From the NCBI RefSeq assembly GCF_000428945.1, contig NZ_AUAX01000005.1:419833-483832 (forward strand): a DNA stretch of 64,000 nucleotides, given 5' to 3'. The translations under genes and the position numbers were made by a program. This DNA is from Hamadaea tsunoensis DSM 44101 (GTDB lineage Bacteria; Actinomycetota; Actinomycetes; Mycobacteriales; Micromonosporaceae). How positions within the stretch are numbered: the stretch's first letter is position 1; every line of letters begins with the position of its first letter. The notes under the pieces are model-generated. The model worked only from the letters and a program-made list of their open reading frames with translations, did no database searches and was not told the DNA's origin. Below, piece after piece: positions 1 through 8,857 of the stretch.

Positions 1-303
1 CTGTCGGTCACCGCCACCGCCACGTCGACGAAGATCGTCTGGTCGATGGGCGACGGCCAGACGAAGACGTGCCGCAATCCCGGGAAGCCGTACCTGACCT
101 CGTACGGATCGACGGGTAAGACCCCCTGCGGCTACGTGTACACGACGAGTTCGCGAGGCCGGAAGGGCGGCCGGTACGCCGTCGTGGCCACCACCTACTG
201 GCACGTGCACTGGACCGGTGGTGGGGAGAGCGGAGACCTCGACGTTCAGCGCTCCTCGAACACCACTCTCCGTATCGACGAAATGCAGGTGGTGACGAAA
301 TGA
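1..303 (+). CDS. C-terminal end of a secreted Tad-locus protein (partial)
   Basis: The reading frame is open from the first base, so the gene is cut by the window edge; only the last 100 residues are visible. It is rich in Thr, Gly and Tyr with two cysteines (C-R-N-P-G and P-C-G-Y) and alternating beta-type residues, which suggests an extracytoplasmic beta domain. It ends in a TGA that overlaps the ATG of the SAF-domain gene by 4 bases, so it is the preceding cistron of the pilus operon. Actinobacterial Tad loci often carry a secreted protein with a PKD-like domain here; that identity is inferred from position. No enzymatic motif is visible. Confidence 0.6.
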   Translation: MSVTATATSTKIVWSMGDGQTKTCRNPGKPYLTSYGSTGKTPCGYVYTTSSRGRKGGRYAVVATTYWHVHWTGGGESGDLDVQRSSNTTLRIDEMQVVTK

Positions 304-1040
304 GCATGGTCACGTCCGCCCGGCCGCCCGCCGCGCCGCTCACCGTCCCGCGGCTGGCGCCCCGCCGCCGGTCGCTGTGGCAGGGCGCGCTCGCCGTGCT
401 GCTGATCGCGGCCGGCGCGCTCACCGCCGGCTACGTCGCCCAGCGCATGGGGTCCACACAGGACTATCTCGCCGTCGCCCGGCCCGTCGGGCAGGGGCAG
501 GCGATCACCGTGCAGGACCTCCTGATCGTCCGGGTCAACAGTGCGATGGGCCTGCGGCCGGTCGCCGCGAGCCAGGCGGGCAAGGTGATCGGCAAGCACG
601 CGGTGATGGCCCTGGTGCCCGGCGCGCTGCTGACGATGGACCAGGTCACCGACACGCCGATCCCGGCGCCCGGCAAGCAGCTCGTCGGCCTCGCGCTGGA
701 CGAGGAGTACCTGCCGTCGGCCCGGCTCGCCATCGGGGCCGCCGTGGTCCTCGTGGTGATTCCCGACAACAGCGTCAGCTCCGATCAGACCTCACCCGAC
801 CTGACGCCGCCGCGTACGATCGCCGCCACCGTGGTCGACGTGCGGCCGGGCAGCAAGGACGGGACCACGCTGCTCAACGTCGAGGTGGCCGCGGCCGACG
901 CCGCGACGGTCGCCGCCCTCGGCCCGGCCAAGCGCATCGCGGTGGCCCTGGTCAACGCGCCCGAGCAGAACGCCGGCCAGCCCCAGGTCGTCGATCCGTC
1001 GCCGGAGCCGTCGGCGGCCTCGCCCAAGGCGTCGTCATGA
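300..1040 (+). CDS. SAF-domain (CpaB/RcpC-like) pilus assembly protein
   Basis: 246 residues. A basic N-terminus is followed by one membrane segment (about residues 27-47) and then an extracytoplasmic SAF-like domain (about 55-120) with the typical V-x-x-G-x-x-I-x-x-x-D-L pattern. The tail is Pro/Ser-rich. CpaB/RcpC proteins are periplasmic or wall-side parts of Tad pilus machines. Start and stop overlap both neighbours by 4 bases (ATGA), which indicates translational coupling. The family assignment rests on domain pattern and position between a secreted protein and a TadZ-like ATPase. Confidence 0.75.
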   Translation: MSMVTSARPPAAPLTVPRLAPRRRSLWQGALAVLLIAAGALTAGYVAQRMGSTQDYLAVARPVGQGQAITVQDLLIVRVNSAMGLRPVAASQAGKVIGKHAVMALVPGALLTMDQVTDTPIPAPGKQLVGLALDEEYLPSARLAIGAAVVLVVIPDNSVSSDQTSPDLTPPRTIAATVVDVRPGSKDGTTLLNVEVAAADAATVAALGPAKRIAVALVNAPEQNAGQPQVVDPSPEPSAASPKASS

Positions 1041-1804
1041 CGCTCATCTCCATGGTCTCCGCCAAGGGCTCGCCGGGCGTCTCGACGACCCTGCTGGCCT
1101 GCGCGCTGACCTGGTCCGCGCCGGTCCTGCTGGCGGAGTGCGACCCCGCCGGCGGCGCCCTGCTCTCGGGCTACCTCAGCCGCTACGAGCTGCCCGCCGA
1201 CCGGGGGATCCTGCCGCTGGCCGGGGCGGCGCTGCGCGGTATCGCCCCGCAGGAGCTGGCCGGCCAGCTCATCGACCTCGACGGCGACAAGCGCGAGCGG
1301 ATGGCCCTGCCCGGCCTCGCCGACCCGGCGCAGAGCGCCTCGCTGGAACCGGCCTGGCTCGCGCTCGGCATGTTCTTCGCCTCGCTCGGCCCGGTGGTCC
1401 TCGCCGACTGCGGCCGGCTCGCCGCCCCGCATCCACCGCTGGCCCTGCTGCGCCAGTCCGACCTCGTGCTACTGGCCGTCCGGCCCCGGTCGCTGCGTAC
1501 GCTGTCCCCGGCCGTGCCCGCCATCGCCGCACTGCGCCGGGAGCTGGCCGAGGCGAATGTCCCCATGGGACTCGTGCTCGTCGGCGGGGGATCGTCCGGC
1601 CGCGAGGTCGCCCGGCACCTGATGGCGCCGGTCGTCGGCGAGGTCGCGTGGGATCCCAAGACGGCGGCCGCCCTGTGCGGCCAGGGTCGCGGGCGCCGCC
1701 GGGGCCCGCTCATGCGTACCGCGTCGGGGCTGCGCGAACGGGCCGCCGCCGCGATCGCCGCCCACGCCGGGCAGACCACCGTCCCGCAACCGGCGGCCCG
1801 ATGA
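1037..1804 (+). CDS. TadZ/CpaE-like ParA-type protein
   Basis: 255 residues. The N-terminus has a degenerate Walker A of the MinD/ParA type (SAKGSPGVSTT, about residues 8-18), then a P-x-L-L-A-E-C-D-P segment that matches the A-prime motif and an L-A-D-C-G motif near 120. TadZ/CpaE proteins place the pilus machine at the pole or membrane. The loop lacks the usual GKT lysine arrangement, so ATP hydrolysis may be weak or absent. The ATG at 1037 was chosen because it overlaps the upstream TGA and removes a long low-quality N-terminal extension. The gene is followed by TadA with a 4-base overlap. Confidence 0.75.
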   Translation: MTLISMVSAKGSPGVSTTLLACALTWSAPVLLAECDPAGGALLSGYLSRYELPADRGILPLAGAALRGIAPQELAGQLIDLDGDKRERMALPGLADPAQSASLEPAWLALGMFFASLGPVVLADCGRLAAPHPPLALLRQSDLVLLAVRPRSLRTLSPAVPAIAALRRELAEANVPMGLVLVGGGSSGREVARHLMAPVVGEVAWDPKTAAALCGQGRGRRRGPLMRTASGLRERAAAAIAAHAGQTTVPQPAAR

Positions 1805-3303
1805 CCACACCGAAGATCCCCGCTCACGCCGCGGCCGAGCCGTCCCGGCTCAACGGGCACGCGTACGCCGCCGTCACGGCCGGGCCGTCGGCGGTCGTGG
1901 CGCTGCCGCCGGTCGGGCCGCCGCCGGTCGAGATCGACTACGCGGTGGTACGCCAGCTGCACACCCGGGTCAGCGACCAGCTCAGCCGGTTGCTGACCGA
2001 GTCGGCGAACGTGACCCCGGCGTACCGGCGGGAGATGGCGGAGCGGCTGGGCAGGGAGGTCATCGCCGACTACGCGGTCGGCATGGCCCATGCCGGCAAG
2101 CCGGTCAGCCCGGCCCTGGAACGGGCGCTGCTCGACGCCGTCGTGGCCGGCATGTTCGGGGCGGGCCGGCTGCAGCGGTTGCTCGACGACCCGTCCATCA
2201 CCAACGTGCACATCATCGGGTGCGACCAGGTCCTGCTGCACCACGCCGACGGTTCGCGTACGCGGGGCGAGCCCGTCGCCGATACCGACGACGAGCTGAT
2301 CACGATGCTCCAGGTGCTGGCCATGCGCGTCGCGTCGACCGAGCGGCAGCTGTCGGAGTCCAATCCGGAGCTGGACATGCAGCTGCCGGACGGCTCCCGG
2401 ATGACGGTGCTGTACAAGGTTTCGCCACGGCCGGTCGTCTACATCCGCAAGCACAGCCTCTTCGACGCGACGCTGGAGGAACTGCGCGACAAGTGGGGCA
2501 TGATCGACCTGCTGCTGCACCGGTTCCTCCTGAAGGCCCTCGAATCCGGGGCCAACATCATGATCGCCGGGCTGGCCGGTTCCGGTAAGACCACCCTGCT
2601 GCGCGCGCTGGCGCGCACCATCCCGGTCGCCGAGCCGTACATCACCCTGGAGGAGTCCCGGGAACTCGGCCTGCACGAGCCGGTCGGTTCCAACTGGGTC
2701 ATCAGCCTGGAGGCGCTGCAGGGCCACGGCGAGTACGACCACGCCGGCCGGCGTCGCGGCGAACGCAACCTGCACGACATGATGCCGATCACGCAGCGGC
2801 TCGGCGTACGCCGGGTGATCGTGGGCGAGACCCGCGGCCGGGAGATCGTCCCGATGCTGCGGGCGATGACCGTCAGCCGGGGCGCGATGTGCACGATCCA
2901 TGCCCGGCAAGCGCGCGAGGTGATGGACTCGATCGTGCAGCTGGCCTGCTCCTACGGCAACGACATCGGGGCGGATCAGGCGCTGCGCATGGCCGCTCAG
3001 GGCATCGACCTGATCGTCTACACCGCGGTGGTCGACGAGCGGGCCATCGGCGGCGCCGAGCACCGGTTCGTCTCGCACGTCATCGAGGTCGGCGGCATGC
3101 GCGACGACCGGGTGGTCACCACCACCGTCTTCGGGCCGGGCGCCGACGGCCGGGCCGTGCCGCGTCACCTGCCCGAACGTATCCGCGACGATCTCATGGA
3201 CGCCGGCTACGACCTGCGCGAGCTGACGGCGTACATCGAGGCGGGTCCGCACAATCGCGGCGCGTGGGCGCGTGAGCTGCGCACGAGGCGGTCCCGCGGA
3301 TGA
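1801..3303 (+). CDS. tadA: TadA/CpaF secretion ATPase
   Basis: 500 residues, normal for CpaF/TadA. The N-terminal domain (about 50-230) ends in the P-x-V-x-I-R-K segment. The Walker A motif GLAGSGKTT is at residues 257-265, followed by the E-x-x-x-E-L Asp-box region and V-I-V-G-E-T-R-G (Walker B), then the C-T-I-H-A His-box. This hexameric ATPase powers assembly of the Flp pilus at the cytoplasmic face. ATG at 1801 overlaps the previous stop (ATGA), and the stop overlaps tadB, so the ATPase and its membrane platform are translated together. All catalytic motifs look intact. Confidence 0.93.
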   Translation: MTTPKIPAHAAAEPSRLNGHAYAAVTAGPSAVVALPPVGPPPVEIDYAVVRQLHTRVSDQLSRLLTESANVTPAYRREMAERLGREVIADYAVGMAHAGKPVSPALERALLDAVVAGMFGAGRLQRLLDDPSITNVHIIGCDQVLLHHADGSRTRGEPVADTDDELITMLQVLAMRVASTERQLSESNPELDMQLPDGSRMTVLYKVSPRPVVYIRKHSLFDATLEELRDKWGMIDLLLHRFLLKALESGANIMIAGLAGSGKTTLLRALARTIPVAEPYITLEESRELGLHEPVGSNWVISLEALQGHGEYDHAGRRRGERNLHDMMPITQRLGVRRVIVGETRGREIVPMLRAMTVSRGAMCTIHARQAREVMDSIVQLACSYGNDIGADQALRMAAQGIDLIVYTAVVDERAIGGAEHRFVSHVIEVGGMRDDRVVTTTVFGPGADGRAVPRHLPERIRDDLMDAGYDLRELTAYIEAGPHNRGAWARELRTRRSRG

Positions 3304-4211
3304 TGGAGCTGATCCTGTCGGCGCTGGCCTTCCTCCTGGTGGCGGGCGGTATCGGGCTGACCCTGGTGTTCTGGATCGGCACGACGCGGCCGCCGGGTCC
3401 GCGCTCGCCGTTCGGGGCCTGGCTGCGCCAGATGCTGCTGGGCGAGGGGCTGGAGCAGCCGCGCAAGCGGCAGGCGCTGATCGTGACCGGGGTCGTCGGC
3501 GGTGCGCTGGTCTGGCTGCTGACCGGCTGGCCGATGGGCGGCCTGCTGGTGCTGGTGGCGGTGCCCGGCGTGCCGTGGCTGTTCGCCGCGGCCGGCGCCG
3601 AGAAGCAGGCCCTGGCCAAGCTGACCGCGCTGGAGGAGTGGACCCGCCGCGTCAGCGACTACGTACGCAACGGTCTGGGACTGCAGGCGGCCCTGGTCGC
3701 GGCGGCCCGCACGACGACGTCGTCCCTGATCACCTCGGAGGTACGCGTTCTCGCGGCCCGGCTGCAGGCCGGCGTCGCCGCGGAGGTGGCGCTGCGCGCG
3801 TTCGCCGACGAGTTCGACGACTACAGCTGCGACGAGGTCGTGGCGCCGCTGATCCTGCAGCTGGCCGACGCCGGTGAGGGCCTGCACAACGCGCTCGCCG
3901 ACATCTCCGAGGCGCTGGCCGGGGAGATCGCCAGCCGGTCCATGGTGGACACCGAGCGGGCCACCGCCCGGTTCACGGTCAAGTTCCTCACCGGCTGCTC
4001 GGTGAGCGTCCTGGTCTGGTCGATGCTCAACTCCGGTACGGCGTCGGCGTACCGGTCGTTCCTCGGGCAGACGGTGATCTTCGCATTGTCGGTCGTCTTC
4101 GTCCTGCTGATGCTCTGGATCCGGTCGCTGTCGCTGCCCGAGCGCCGCCCCCGGCTGCTGCGGGCGCACGGGTTCACGGCGGATCTCGCGACCGAGGGCG
4201 GTGCCGAATGA
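3300..4211 (+). CDS. tadB: TadB, type II secretion F-domain membrane protein
   Basis: 303 residues. Two hydrophobic segments lie near the N-terminus (about 3-23 and 60-100), then a soluble helical T2SSF domain (E-E-W-T-R-R-V-S-D-Y at about 110), then two C-terminal membrane segments. TadB forms the inner-membrane platform with TadC for TadA. Four-base overlaps on both sides tie it to tadA and tadC. Length and topology are usual for the family. Confidence 0.88.
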   Translation: MMELILSALAFLLVAGGIGLTLVFWIGTTRPPGPRSPFGAWLRQMLLGEGLEQPRKRQALIVTGVVGGALVWLLTGWPMGGLLVLVAVPGVPWLFAAAGAEKQALAKLTALEEWTRRVSDYVRNGLGLQAALVAAARTTTSSLITSEVRVLAARLQAGVAAEVALRAFADEFDDYSCDEVVAPLILQLADAGEGLHNALADISEALAGEIASRSMVDTERATARFTVKFLTGCSVSVLVWSMLNSGTASAYRSFLGQTVIFALSVVFVLLMLWIRSLSLPERRPRLLRAHGFTADLATEGGAE

Positions 4212-5095
4212 ACCTGAACTTCTGGCTGGCCGTGTCGATCATCGGCGGGGGCGTCGGGGGCTACGGCGTCGCCCTGCTGATCGCGCAGTTCCGGCCGGCC
4301 ACCCCGGCCATCGGGCCCGCGCTGCGGCGGCTGCACCCCGTGCCGGTCGTCATCGAGCCCTCGCCGGTCCAGGTCGAGCCGACGCGTACGCGGTCGTTCT
4401 CGATCGAGGACCTGTTCCGCGCTCCCCCCGCCGACCTGGAGATCGTGGGGAAGTCCCAGCGCGACCACATGATCTCGATGCTCGCCTCGGCGCTGCTGGC
4501 GATGCTCGTCCCCGCGCTGTCCACGGTCGTCATCGTGGTCCTGCGGATCGACGTGTCGGTCTACATCCCGATCGCGATCACGCTCGTGTTCGCCGTGCTG
4601 GCCGCCTGGGTCGTGCACCTGGACCTGGTGGGCAAGGCCAAGGTGGCCCGGCTGGAGTTCATCCGGGCACTGTGCACCTACGCCACCCTCACCGCCCACC
4701 AGGTACGCGCCGGCCACGGCGCCGTCGAGGCGATGGAGCGGGCGGCCGGGATCTGCCACGGCTGGCCGTACGCGCGGCTGCGTACCGCGCTGCTGACGGC
4801 CCAGTTGCAGATGAGTCCGCCGTGGGACGAGATGCGGGCGCTGGCCCAGCTGATCGACGTCGGGGAGCTGGCCACCTTCGCCGACATCATGCGCAGCGCC
4901 GGAACCGACGGCGCGCAGGTCTACTCGACCCTGCGGGCCCAGGCCGAATCGCTGCGCGACCAGATCCGGGTGCGCTCGGTGGAGCGGGCGAAGACGCGTA
5001 CGTCGCATCTGGACATTCCGACCACGCTACTGATCATGATCCTGCTCACCCTGCTGATCTACCCCTTGATGATCAACCTGTTCCGGCAGGTCTGA
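4208..5095 (+). CDS. tadC: TadC, type II secretion F-domain membrane protein
   Basis: 295 residues with an N-terminal membrane segment (about 4-25), a cytoplasmic linker with S-I-E-D-L-F, two central membrane segments (about 95-145), a T2SSF helical domain and a C-terminal membrane anchor (about 273-292). It is the partner of TadB in the platform. It starts on the TGA of tadB. A 50-base gap with a strong ribosome site follows before the pilin gene, so the pilin may be made at a higher level. Confidence 0.87.
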   Translation: MNLNFWLAVSIIGGGVGGYGVALLIAQFRPATPAIGPALRRLHPVPVVIEPSPVQVEPTRTRSFSIEDLFRAPPADLEIVGKSQRDHMISMLASALLAMLVPALSTVVIVVLRIDVSVYIPIAITLVFAVLAAWVVHLDLVGKAKVARLEFIRALCTYATLTAHQVRAGHGAVEAMERAAGICHGWPYARLRTALLTAQLQMSPPWDEMRALAQLIDVGELATFADIMRSAGTDGAQVYSTLRAQAESLRDQIRVRSVERAKTRTSHLDIPTTLLIMILLTLLIYPLMINLFRQV

Positions 5096-5145
5096 ACAGC
5101 TTCACTCCGCAACCCCCGATATCCCCGCCAAGGAAGGAAACGTCG

Positions 5146-5340
5146 ATGCTCCTCAAACTCTATGTGCCGGTCGCGGAGCGCGTACGCGCTCTCACGTCGA
5201 AGGCGCAGCGCGACCGCGGCGAGGGCCCGGTGCCCTTCGTCATCCTGGTCGCCGTCATCGCGGTGGGCGCCGTGGCCATCGGAACGCTCATCATCAACAT
5301 CTCGACGGGCTGGCTCAACACGCACGTCCCGAAGCCCTGA
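5146..5340 (+). CDS. Flp-type pilin / small pilin-like protein
   Basis: 64 residues: a basic, Arg-rich N-terminus, then G-E-G-P-V-P-F-V-I-L and a 22-residue hydrophobic segment (about 27-50), typical of actinobacterial Flp pilins. The Gly-Glu before the hydrophobic helix resembles a prepilin cleavage site, though it is spaced atypically. The start at 5146 is supported by a strong purine-rich ribosome site (AAGGAAGGAAA, 5130-5140), the best in the operon and consistent with a major structural subunit. No prepilin peptidase gene is in the window. Confidence 0.78.
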   Translation: MLLKLYVPVAERVRALTSKAQRDRGEGPVPFVILVAVIAVGAVAIGTLIINISTGWLNTHVPKP

Positions 5341-5342
5341 CG

Positions 5343-5795
5343 ATGTTCCTGTCGCATCTGCGTTCGCCCCGCTCCCCGCGTGGTGAACGGCCGACCACCG
5401 AACCGCCGGCTGCCGAACCGGGCCGGCGGCGGTGGCGGCTGCGCGGCGACGGGCCGGTGGAACTGGCCATCCTGGCCCTGCCGACGATGATCCTGTCGTT
5501 CATGGTCGTGCAGACCGGCATCGTCTGGTACGCCGACTACATCGCGCTCGGCGCGGCGACCCAGGGCGTCAACGCCGCCCGCGGATACCAGTCGAACACC
5601 ACGGCCGGCAACGCGAAGGCGTACTCGTTCCTGCTGGCGGTGGGTTCGATGATCAGCTACAAGCGGGTCACGACGAAGCGGGTCGGCAACGAGATGGTCT
5701 GCACCGTGGAGGGGCAGGCGCCGAGCATCATCCCCGGCCTGACCTTCCGCATCACCCAGAGTGCCCACGGGCCGGTCGAGCGGTTCGTGCCATGA
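5343..5795 (+). CDS. TadE-like pseudopilin, first copy
   Basis: 150 residues. A 35-residue charged Pro/Arg leader precedes G-D-G-P-V-E-L-A-I-L-A-L-P and a hydrophobic helix (about 37-60). The Gly/Glu(+5)-type motif before the helix is that of TadE-family pseudopilins. The C-terminal domain is small and extracytoplasmic. It starts 2 bases after the pilin stop and overlaps the next TadE gene. TadE/F proteins are minor subunits needed for pilus assembly. Confidence 0.78.
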   Translation: MFLSHLRSPRSPRGERPTTEPPAAEPGRRRWRLRGDGPVELAILALPTMILSFMVVQTGIVWYADYIALGAATQGVNAARGYQSNTTAGNAKAYSFLLAVGSMISYKRVTTKRVGNEMVCTVEGQAPSIIPGLTFRITQSAHGPVERFVP

Positions 5796-6229
5796 CGTCG
5801 CGGCGGGGCGGGCGGGAGCGCGGGTCGGTCAGCATCGAGCTGGCGATCCTGACCCCGGCCGTCCTCGCCCTGTTCGTCTGCGCCGTCGTCGTCGGCCGCT
5901 ACTCGATGTCCAAGCAGGCCTCGGACGCGGCGGCCTTCGACGCGGCCCGCACGGCGAGCCTGCAGCGCAACGGCACCACGGCGGCCCAGCAGGCCGAGGC
6001 GGCCGCCCGCGCCTCCTTCACCGCGAACCGCATCCGCTGCCGCCGCCTGGACGTCACCGTGGACACGAGCGGCTTCAAGGTCGCCGTCGGCCGGCCGGCC
6101 TCGGTCACCGTCACGGTCAGCTGCCAGGTCGAGCTCAAGGACGTCGCTCTGCCGGGCGTACCCGGCACGACCACGCTGACCTCCACGTTCACCAGCCCGC
6201 TCGACACCTACCGGGGGCGGTCGTCATGA
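5792..6229 (+). CDS. TadE-like pseudopilin, second copy
   Basis: 145 residues. The N-terminus R-G-S-V-S-I-E-L-A-I-L-T-P (about 10-22) is the classic TadE motif, followed by the membrane helix (to about 36). The extracytoplasmic part holds two cysteines that could form a disulfide. The ATG at 5792 overlaps the upstream stop; the larger open frame upstream is only a shadow of the preceding gene. It is part of the Flp pilus operon. Confidence 0.82.
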   Translation: MTSRRGGRERGSVSIELAILTPAVLALFVCAVVVGRYSMSKQASDAAAFDAARTASLQRNGTTAAQQAEAAARASFTANRIRCRRLDVTVDTSGFKVAVGRPASVTVTVSCQVELKDVALPGVPGTTTLTSTFTSPLDTYRGRSS

Positions 6230-6645
6230 GGATCGGTGCCCGCCGGCGGTGCGACGAGGGCCGGATCACGATGTTCTTCGCGATTCTCGCGACCGCCTGG
6301 TTCACGATGGTCGGCCTCATCGTGGTCGGCGGCGGCCGCGTACGCGCGTACCAGTACGCCGACAACGTCGCCACCGAAGCCGCCCGGTCGGCCGCCCAGG
6401 CGATCGATCCCGGCCCCGCCACGGCCGGCGGCACCAAGACCATCAGCCCCACGCTGGCCGCCGCGGCGGCGAAGGCGTACCTCGACAAGGTCGGCGCGAC
6501 CGGCACGGTCACGGTCCTGCCCGGCGGTCAGAGCGTCCGCGTCGACACGCAGATCACTTATAAGAACCCGTCCGGCCTGGAGTTCCTCGGCGGAGCGACC
6601 TGGACGGCCGAGGGATCGGCCACAGCCGTCCTGATCATCAGATGA
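6226..6645 (+). CDS. TadE/TadG-like pilus assembly protein, third copy
   Basis: 139 residues. A short basic leader with D-E-G-R-I-T-M-F-F-A-I-L is followed by a membrane helix (about 16-37), then a short extracytoplasmic domain. This is the Rv3654c/TadG-like pattern found at the end of actinobacterial Tad operons. It overlaps the second TadE gene by 4 bases and its stop overlaps an upstream ATG of the LysM gene. No von Willebrand domain is present, so it is shorter than proteobacterial TadG. Confidence 0.75.
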   Translation: MRIGARRRCDEGRITMFFAILATAWFTMVGLIVVGGGRVRAYQYADNVATEAARSAAQAIDPGPATAGGTKTISPTLAAAAAKAYLDKVGATGTVTVLPGGQSVRVDTQITYKNPSGLEFLGGATWTAEGSATAVLIIR

Positions 6646-6656
6646 AGGAGGCGACC

Positions 6657-8714
6657 ATGGTGCAGCTGCTCGCGCGACTCGTGAAAGGACTAGCCGCCCT
6701 CGTCGGCCTGGTCCTGCTCGCCGTCGGCGGGCCGGCCCTGCTCGCCCGGGTGGGCGGCGATCCGCTGCCGCACGGCGTACCGAGCCTCGACGCCATCGTC
6801 GGCGCCGTGAGCGCGCCCGACGACGGGACGCTGTTCCTGCGCGTACTCGCGCTGGTGGGCTGGGCGGCCTGGGCGACGCTGATGGTGAGCCTGCTGGTGC
6901 AGATCCCGGCGAGCCTGCGCGGCCGCCGCGCGGTCCGGCTGCCCGGCCTCGGCTTGCAGCAGCGGATCGCGGCGACGCTGGTCGGCGCGATCCTCGCGGT
7001 CTTCATCGGCGGTGCCGTCGCGACGGCCGCGACGCCCGTGCGGCCGCCCGCGGTGGTGGCGACGGTCACCGTTCCCGTCCTGAGTGGACCGACCTTGAGC
7101 GGGCCGGTCGCGGTCGGCCCGGTCGCCGCGTTCCAGCAGATCCAGCGGCCGGTCTACATCGTGCGGCGGGGCGACTACCTCGGCCGGATCGCCGTGCGGT
7201 TCACCGGCGACTTCGACCGCTACCACCAGATCGCCGCGCTCAACCCGCGGATCGTGCGCAACCCCAACCTGATCCGGCCCGGCTGGAAGCTCACCCTGCC
7301 CGTCGACGCCCACGACCGCGGCGTCACCCGCCACGCCACCGGCCGCCTCATCACGACCACGGCCCCCACCACCAAGCCCCCGGCTGCGCAGCCCAAGCCG
7401 CCCGCGCAGCCCAAGCCTCCGGTCCAGGCCAAGCCGCCGGTCGCTCAGCCGGCACCTCCCGCGGCGCAGCCGTCGTCCGGCCCGGTGCGGACACAGCCCG
7501 CCGCGTCGGCCCCCGCAGCCTCCCCGCCACTCCTTCCCGCCACTTCCACGCGTACGCGAGAACCAGCCGTCTCGGCCGCGACAGCCCACGCGTTCCTCGG
7601 GGTCGCCGCCGGGCTGGCCGCCGCGAGCGTCCTGGCCGGGCACCTGCTGCTCTGGCGGCGCCGCTCGATCCGCCTGCACCGCAACCGGTTGCGGGCGCGT
7701 CGCGTACGCCAGACCCGCTGGCTGGCCGACGCGCCGGTCTCGCCGGCCGTGAGCGTGATGGCCGCGACCGAGGTCTACGAGCCCGAACCCCGGCCCGCCC
7801 GGCACAGCACCTCCGACCGGCTCGACGCCGGACTGCGCCACCTCGGGACGGGGCTGCGCGACCGGGCCGAGTTCGCGATGCCGGACATCTTCGCGGCCTG
7901 GCACTATGGCGGCGAACTCGGCGTCGTCCTGGCCTCGCCGTGCGGCGACCCGCCCGAGCCCTACACCGCCCGGTCGCCGGACACCTGGGCGCTGCGTACC
8001 AGCGAACCGCTGCCGGACACGGACGGCGTACCGGCGCCGCTGCCCGGGCTGCTGACCCTCGGCTCCTGGCCCGAAGGCGGCGAACTGTTCGTCGACAGCG
8101 AGCGTACGGGCCTGCTGACCCTCATCGGCGATCCCGAACGCTGCGACGACCTGCTGCGCCACCTGGCCGCCGAGGCGTCCGGCGCGGCCTGGGCGGACAG
8201 CGCGGCCGTGCTCATCTCCGGCTTCAGCTCGGCCGACACCCGGGCGATCGGCTCCCTGAACGAACCCCGCGTACGCTCCATCCGCGACGTCGGCGAGGCG
8301 CTGGCCCGGATCGCCCGGCGGGCCGTCGTCAACCGGGCGGTCCTGCGCGAAAGCGGTACGCCGGACACCCTCGTCGCCCGCGTCAACAACACCAACGGTT
8401 CGGTGTGGACGACGCACCTGCTGTTCGTCGCCGACCCCTGGGGCGAGCACACCCAGCAGCTCGAGGAGCTCGACGCCCAGCTCGCGGCGTTCGGCCGGGT
8501 CGGCGTCGGCGTCGTCGCCACCCATCCGACCTCGACCCGCTGGTCGGTCTCGGTGGATGCCGAAGGCCGCCTCGACATGCCCTGGCTGGCGTTCTCCGAC
8601 ACCCTCGCCGAGCAGTTGACCGGGGAGGAGTTGCAGGCCCTGTCCGCCGCCACCGGCAACCCCGAATACGCGGGAGTACCCGTCGCGGGAGCGCGCCACC
8701 GCACGCGTACCTGA
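6657..8714 (+). CDS. LysM-domain membrane protein of the Tad operon
   Basis: 685 residues. Three N-terminal membrane segments (about 5-27, 58-80, 102-125) precede a LysM domain (about 165-217, with Y-I-V-R-R-G-D and N-P-N-L-I-R-P-G-W). A Pro/Ala-rich wall-spanning linker of repeated Q-P-K-P-P units follows (about 238-300), then a fourth membrane segment (about 306-329) and a 350-residue cytoplasmic tail without a recognised motif. LysM binds peptidoglycan, so it may anchor or time pilus assembly at the wall. Related proteins often end in a SARP/BTAD domain; none is recognised here. ATG at 6657 is preferred over 6642 because GAAGGAGG sits just before it. Confidence 0.8.
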   Translation: MVQLLARLVKGLAALVGLVLLAVGGPALLARVGGDPLPHGVPSLDAIVGAVSAPDDGTLFLRVLALVGWAAWATLMVSLLVQIPASLRGRRAVRLPGLGLQQRIAATLVGAILAVFIGGAVATAATPVRPPAVVATVTVPVLSGPTLSGPVAVGPVAAFQQIQRPVYIVRRGDYLGRIAVRFTGDFDRYHQIAALNPRIVRNPNLIRPGWKLTLPVDAHDRGVTRHATGRLITTTAPTTKPPAAQPKPPAQPKPPVQAKPPVAQPAPPAAQPSSGPVRTQPAASAPAASPPLLPATSTRTREPAVSAATAHAFLGVAAGLAAASVLAGHLLLWRRRSIRLHRNRLRARRVRQTRWLADAPVSPAVSVMAATEVYEPEPRPARHSTSDRLDAGLRHLGTGLRDRAEFAMPDIFAAWHYGGELGVVLASPCGDPPEPYTARSPDTWALRTSEPLPDTDGVPAPLPGLLTLGSWPEGGELFVDSERTGLLTLIGDPERCDDLLRHLAAEASGAAWADSAAVLISGFSSADTRAIGSLNEPRVRSIRDVGEALARIARRAVVNRAVLRESGTPDTLVARVNNTNGSVWTTHLLFVADPWGEHTQQLEELDAQLAAFGRVGVGVVATHPTSTRWSVSVDAEGRLDMPWLAFSDTLAEQLTGEELQALSAATGNPEYAGVPVAGARHRTRT

Positions 8715-8716
8715 CC

Positions 8717-8771
8717 GCCAAGATCCCGAACCCCAGATCCCGACGCCAAGATCCCGACGCCAAGATCCCGC
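8717..8771. repeat. Four tandem copies of a hairpin-arm terminus
   Basis: The 13-base unit GCCAAGATCCCGA occurs three to four times in a row (8717, 8731 variant, 8745, 8759), directly after the LysM stop codon. The last copy is the outer arm of the palindromic repeat at 8761. It looks like slippage or repeated insertion at the end of that element. Confidence 0.75.
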
Positions 8772-8842
8772 TTAGATCAGGGAAATTACCCGAATCATGG
8801 CCCATGATTACGTGCGAAAACCTGATCCAAACGGGATCTTGG
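8761..8842. repeat. Dispersed palindromic repeat, family A copy 1
   Basis: An imperfect inverted repeat of about 82 bp between two convergent genes. The outer arms (8761-8781 and 8821-8841) match at 19 of 21 positions. The core shows ACCCGAATCATGGCCCA as in the other copies (23572, 44559, 60042). This copy is the most diverged, and its inner arm no longer pairs well. In this position it could act as a two-way transcription terminator. Confidence 0.85.
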
Positions 8843-8857
8843 GGAGCGGGCGGCCCG

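Noticed and set aside
1183..3252. A 689-codon frame antisense to tadA
   Set aside because: Shadow of strongly biased codons; TadA motifs are intact on the plus strand.
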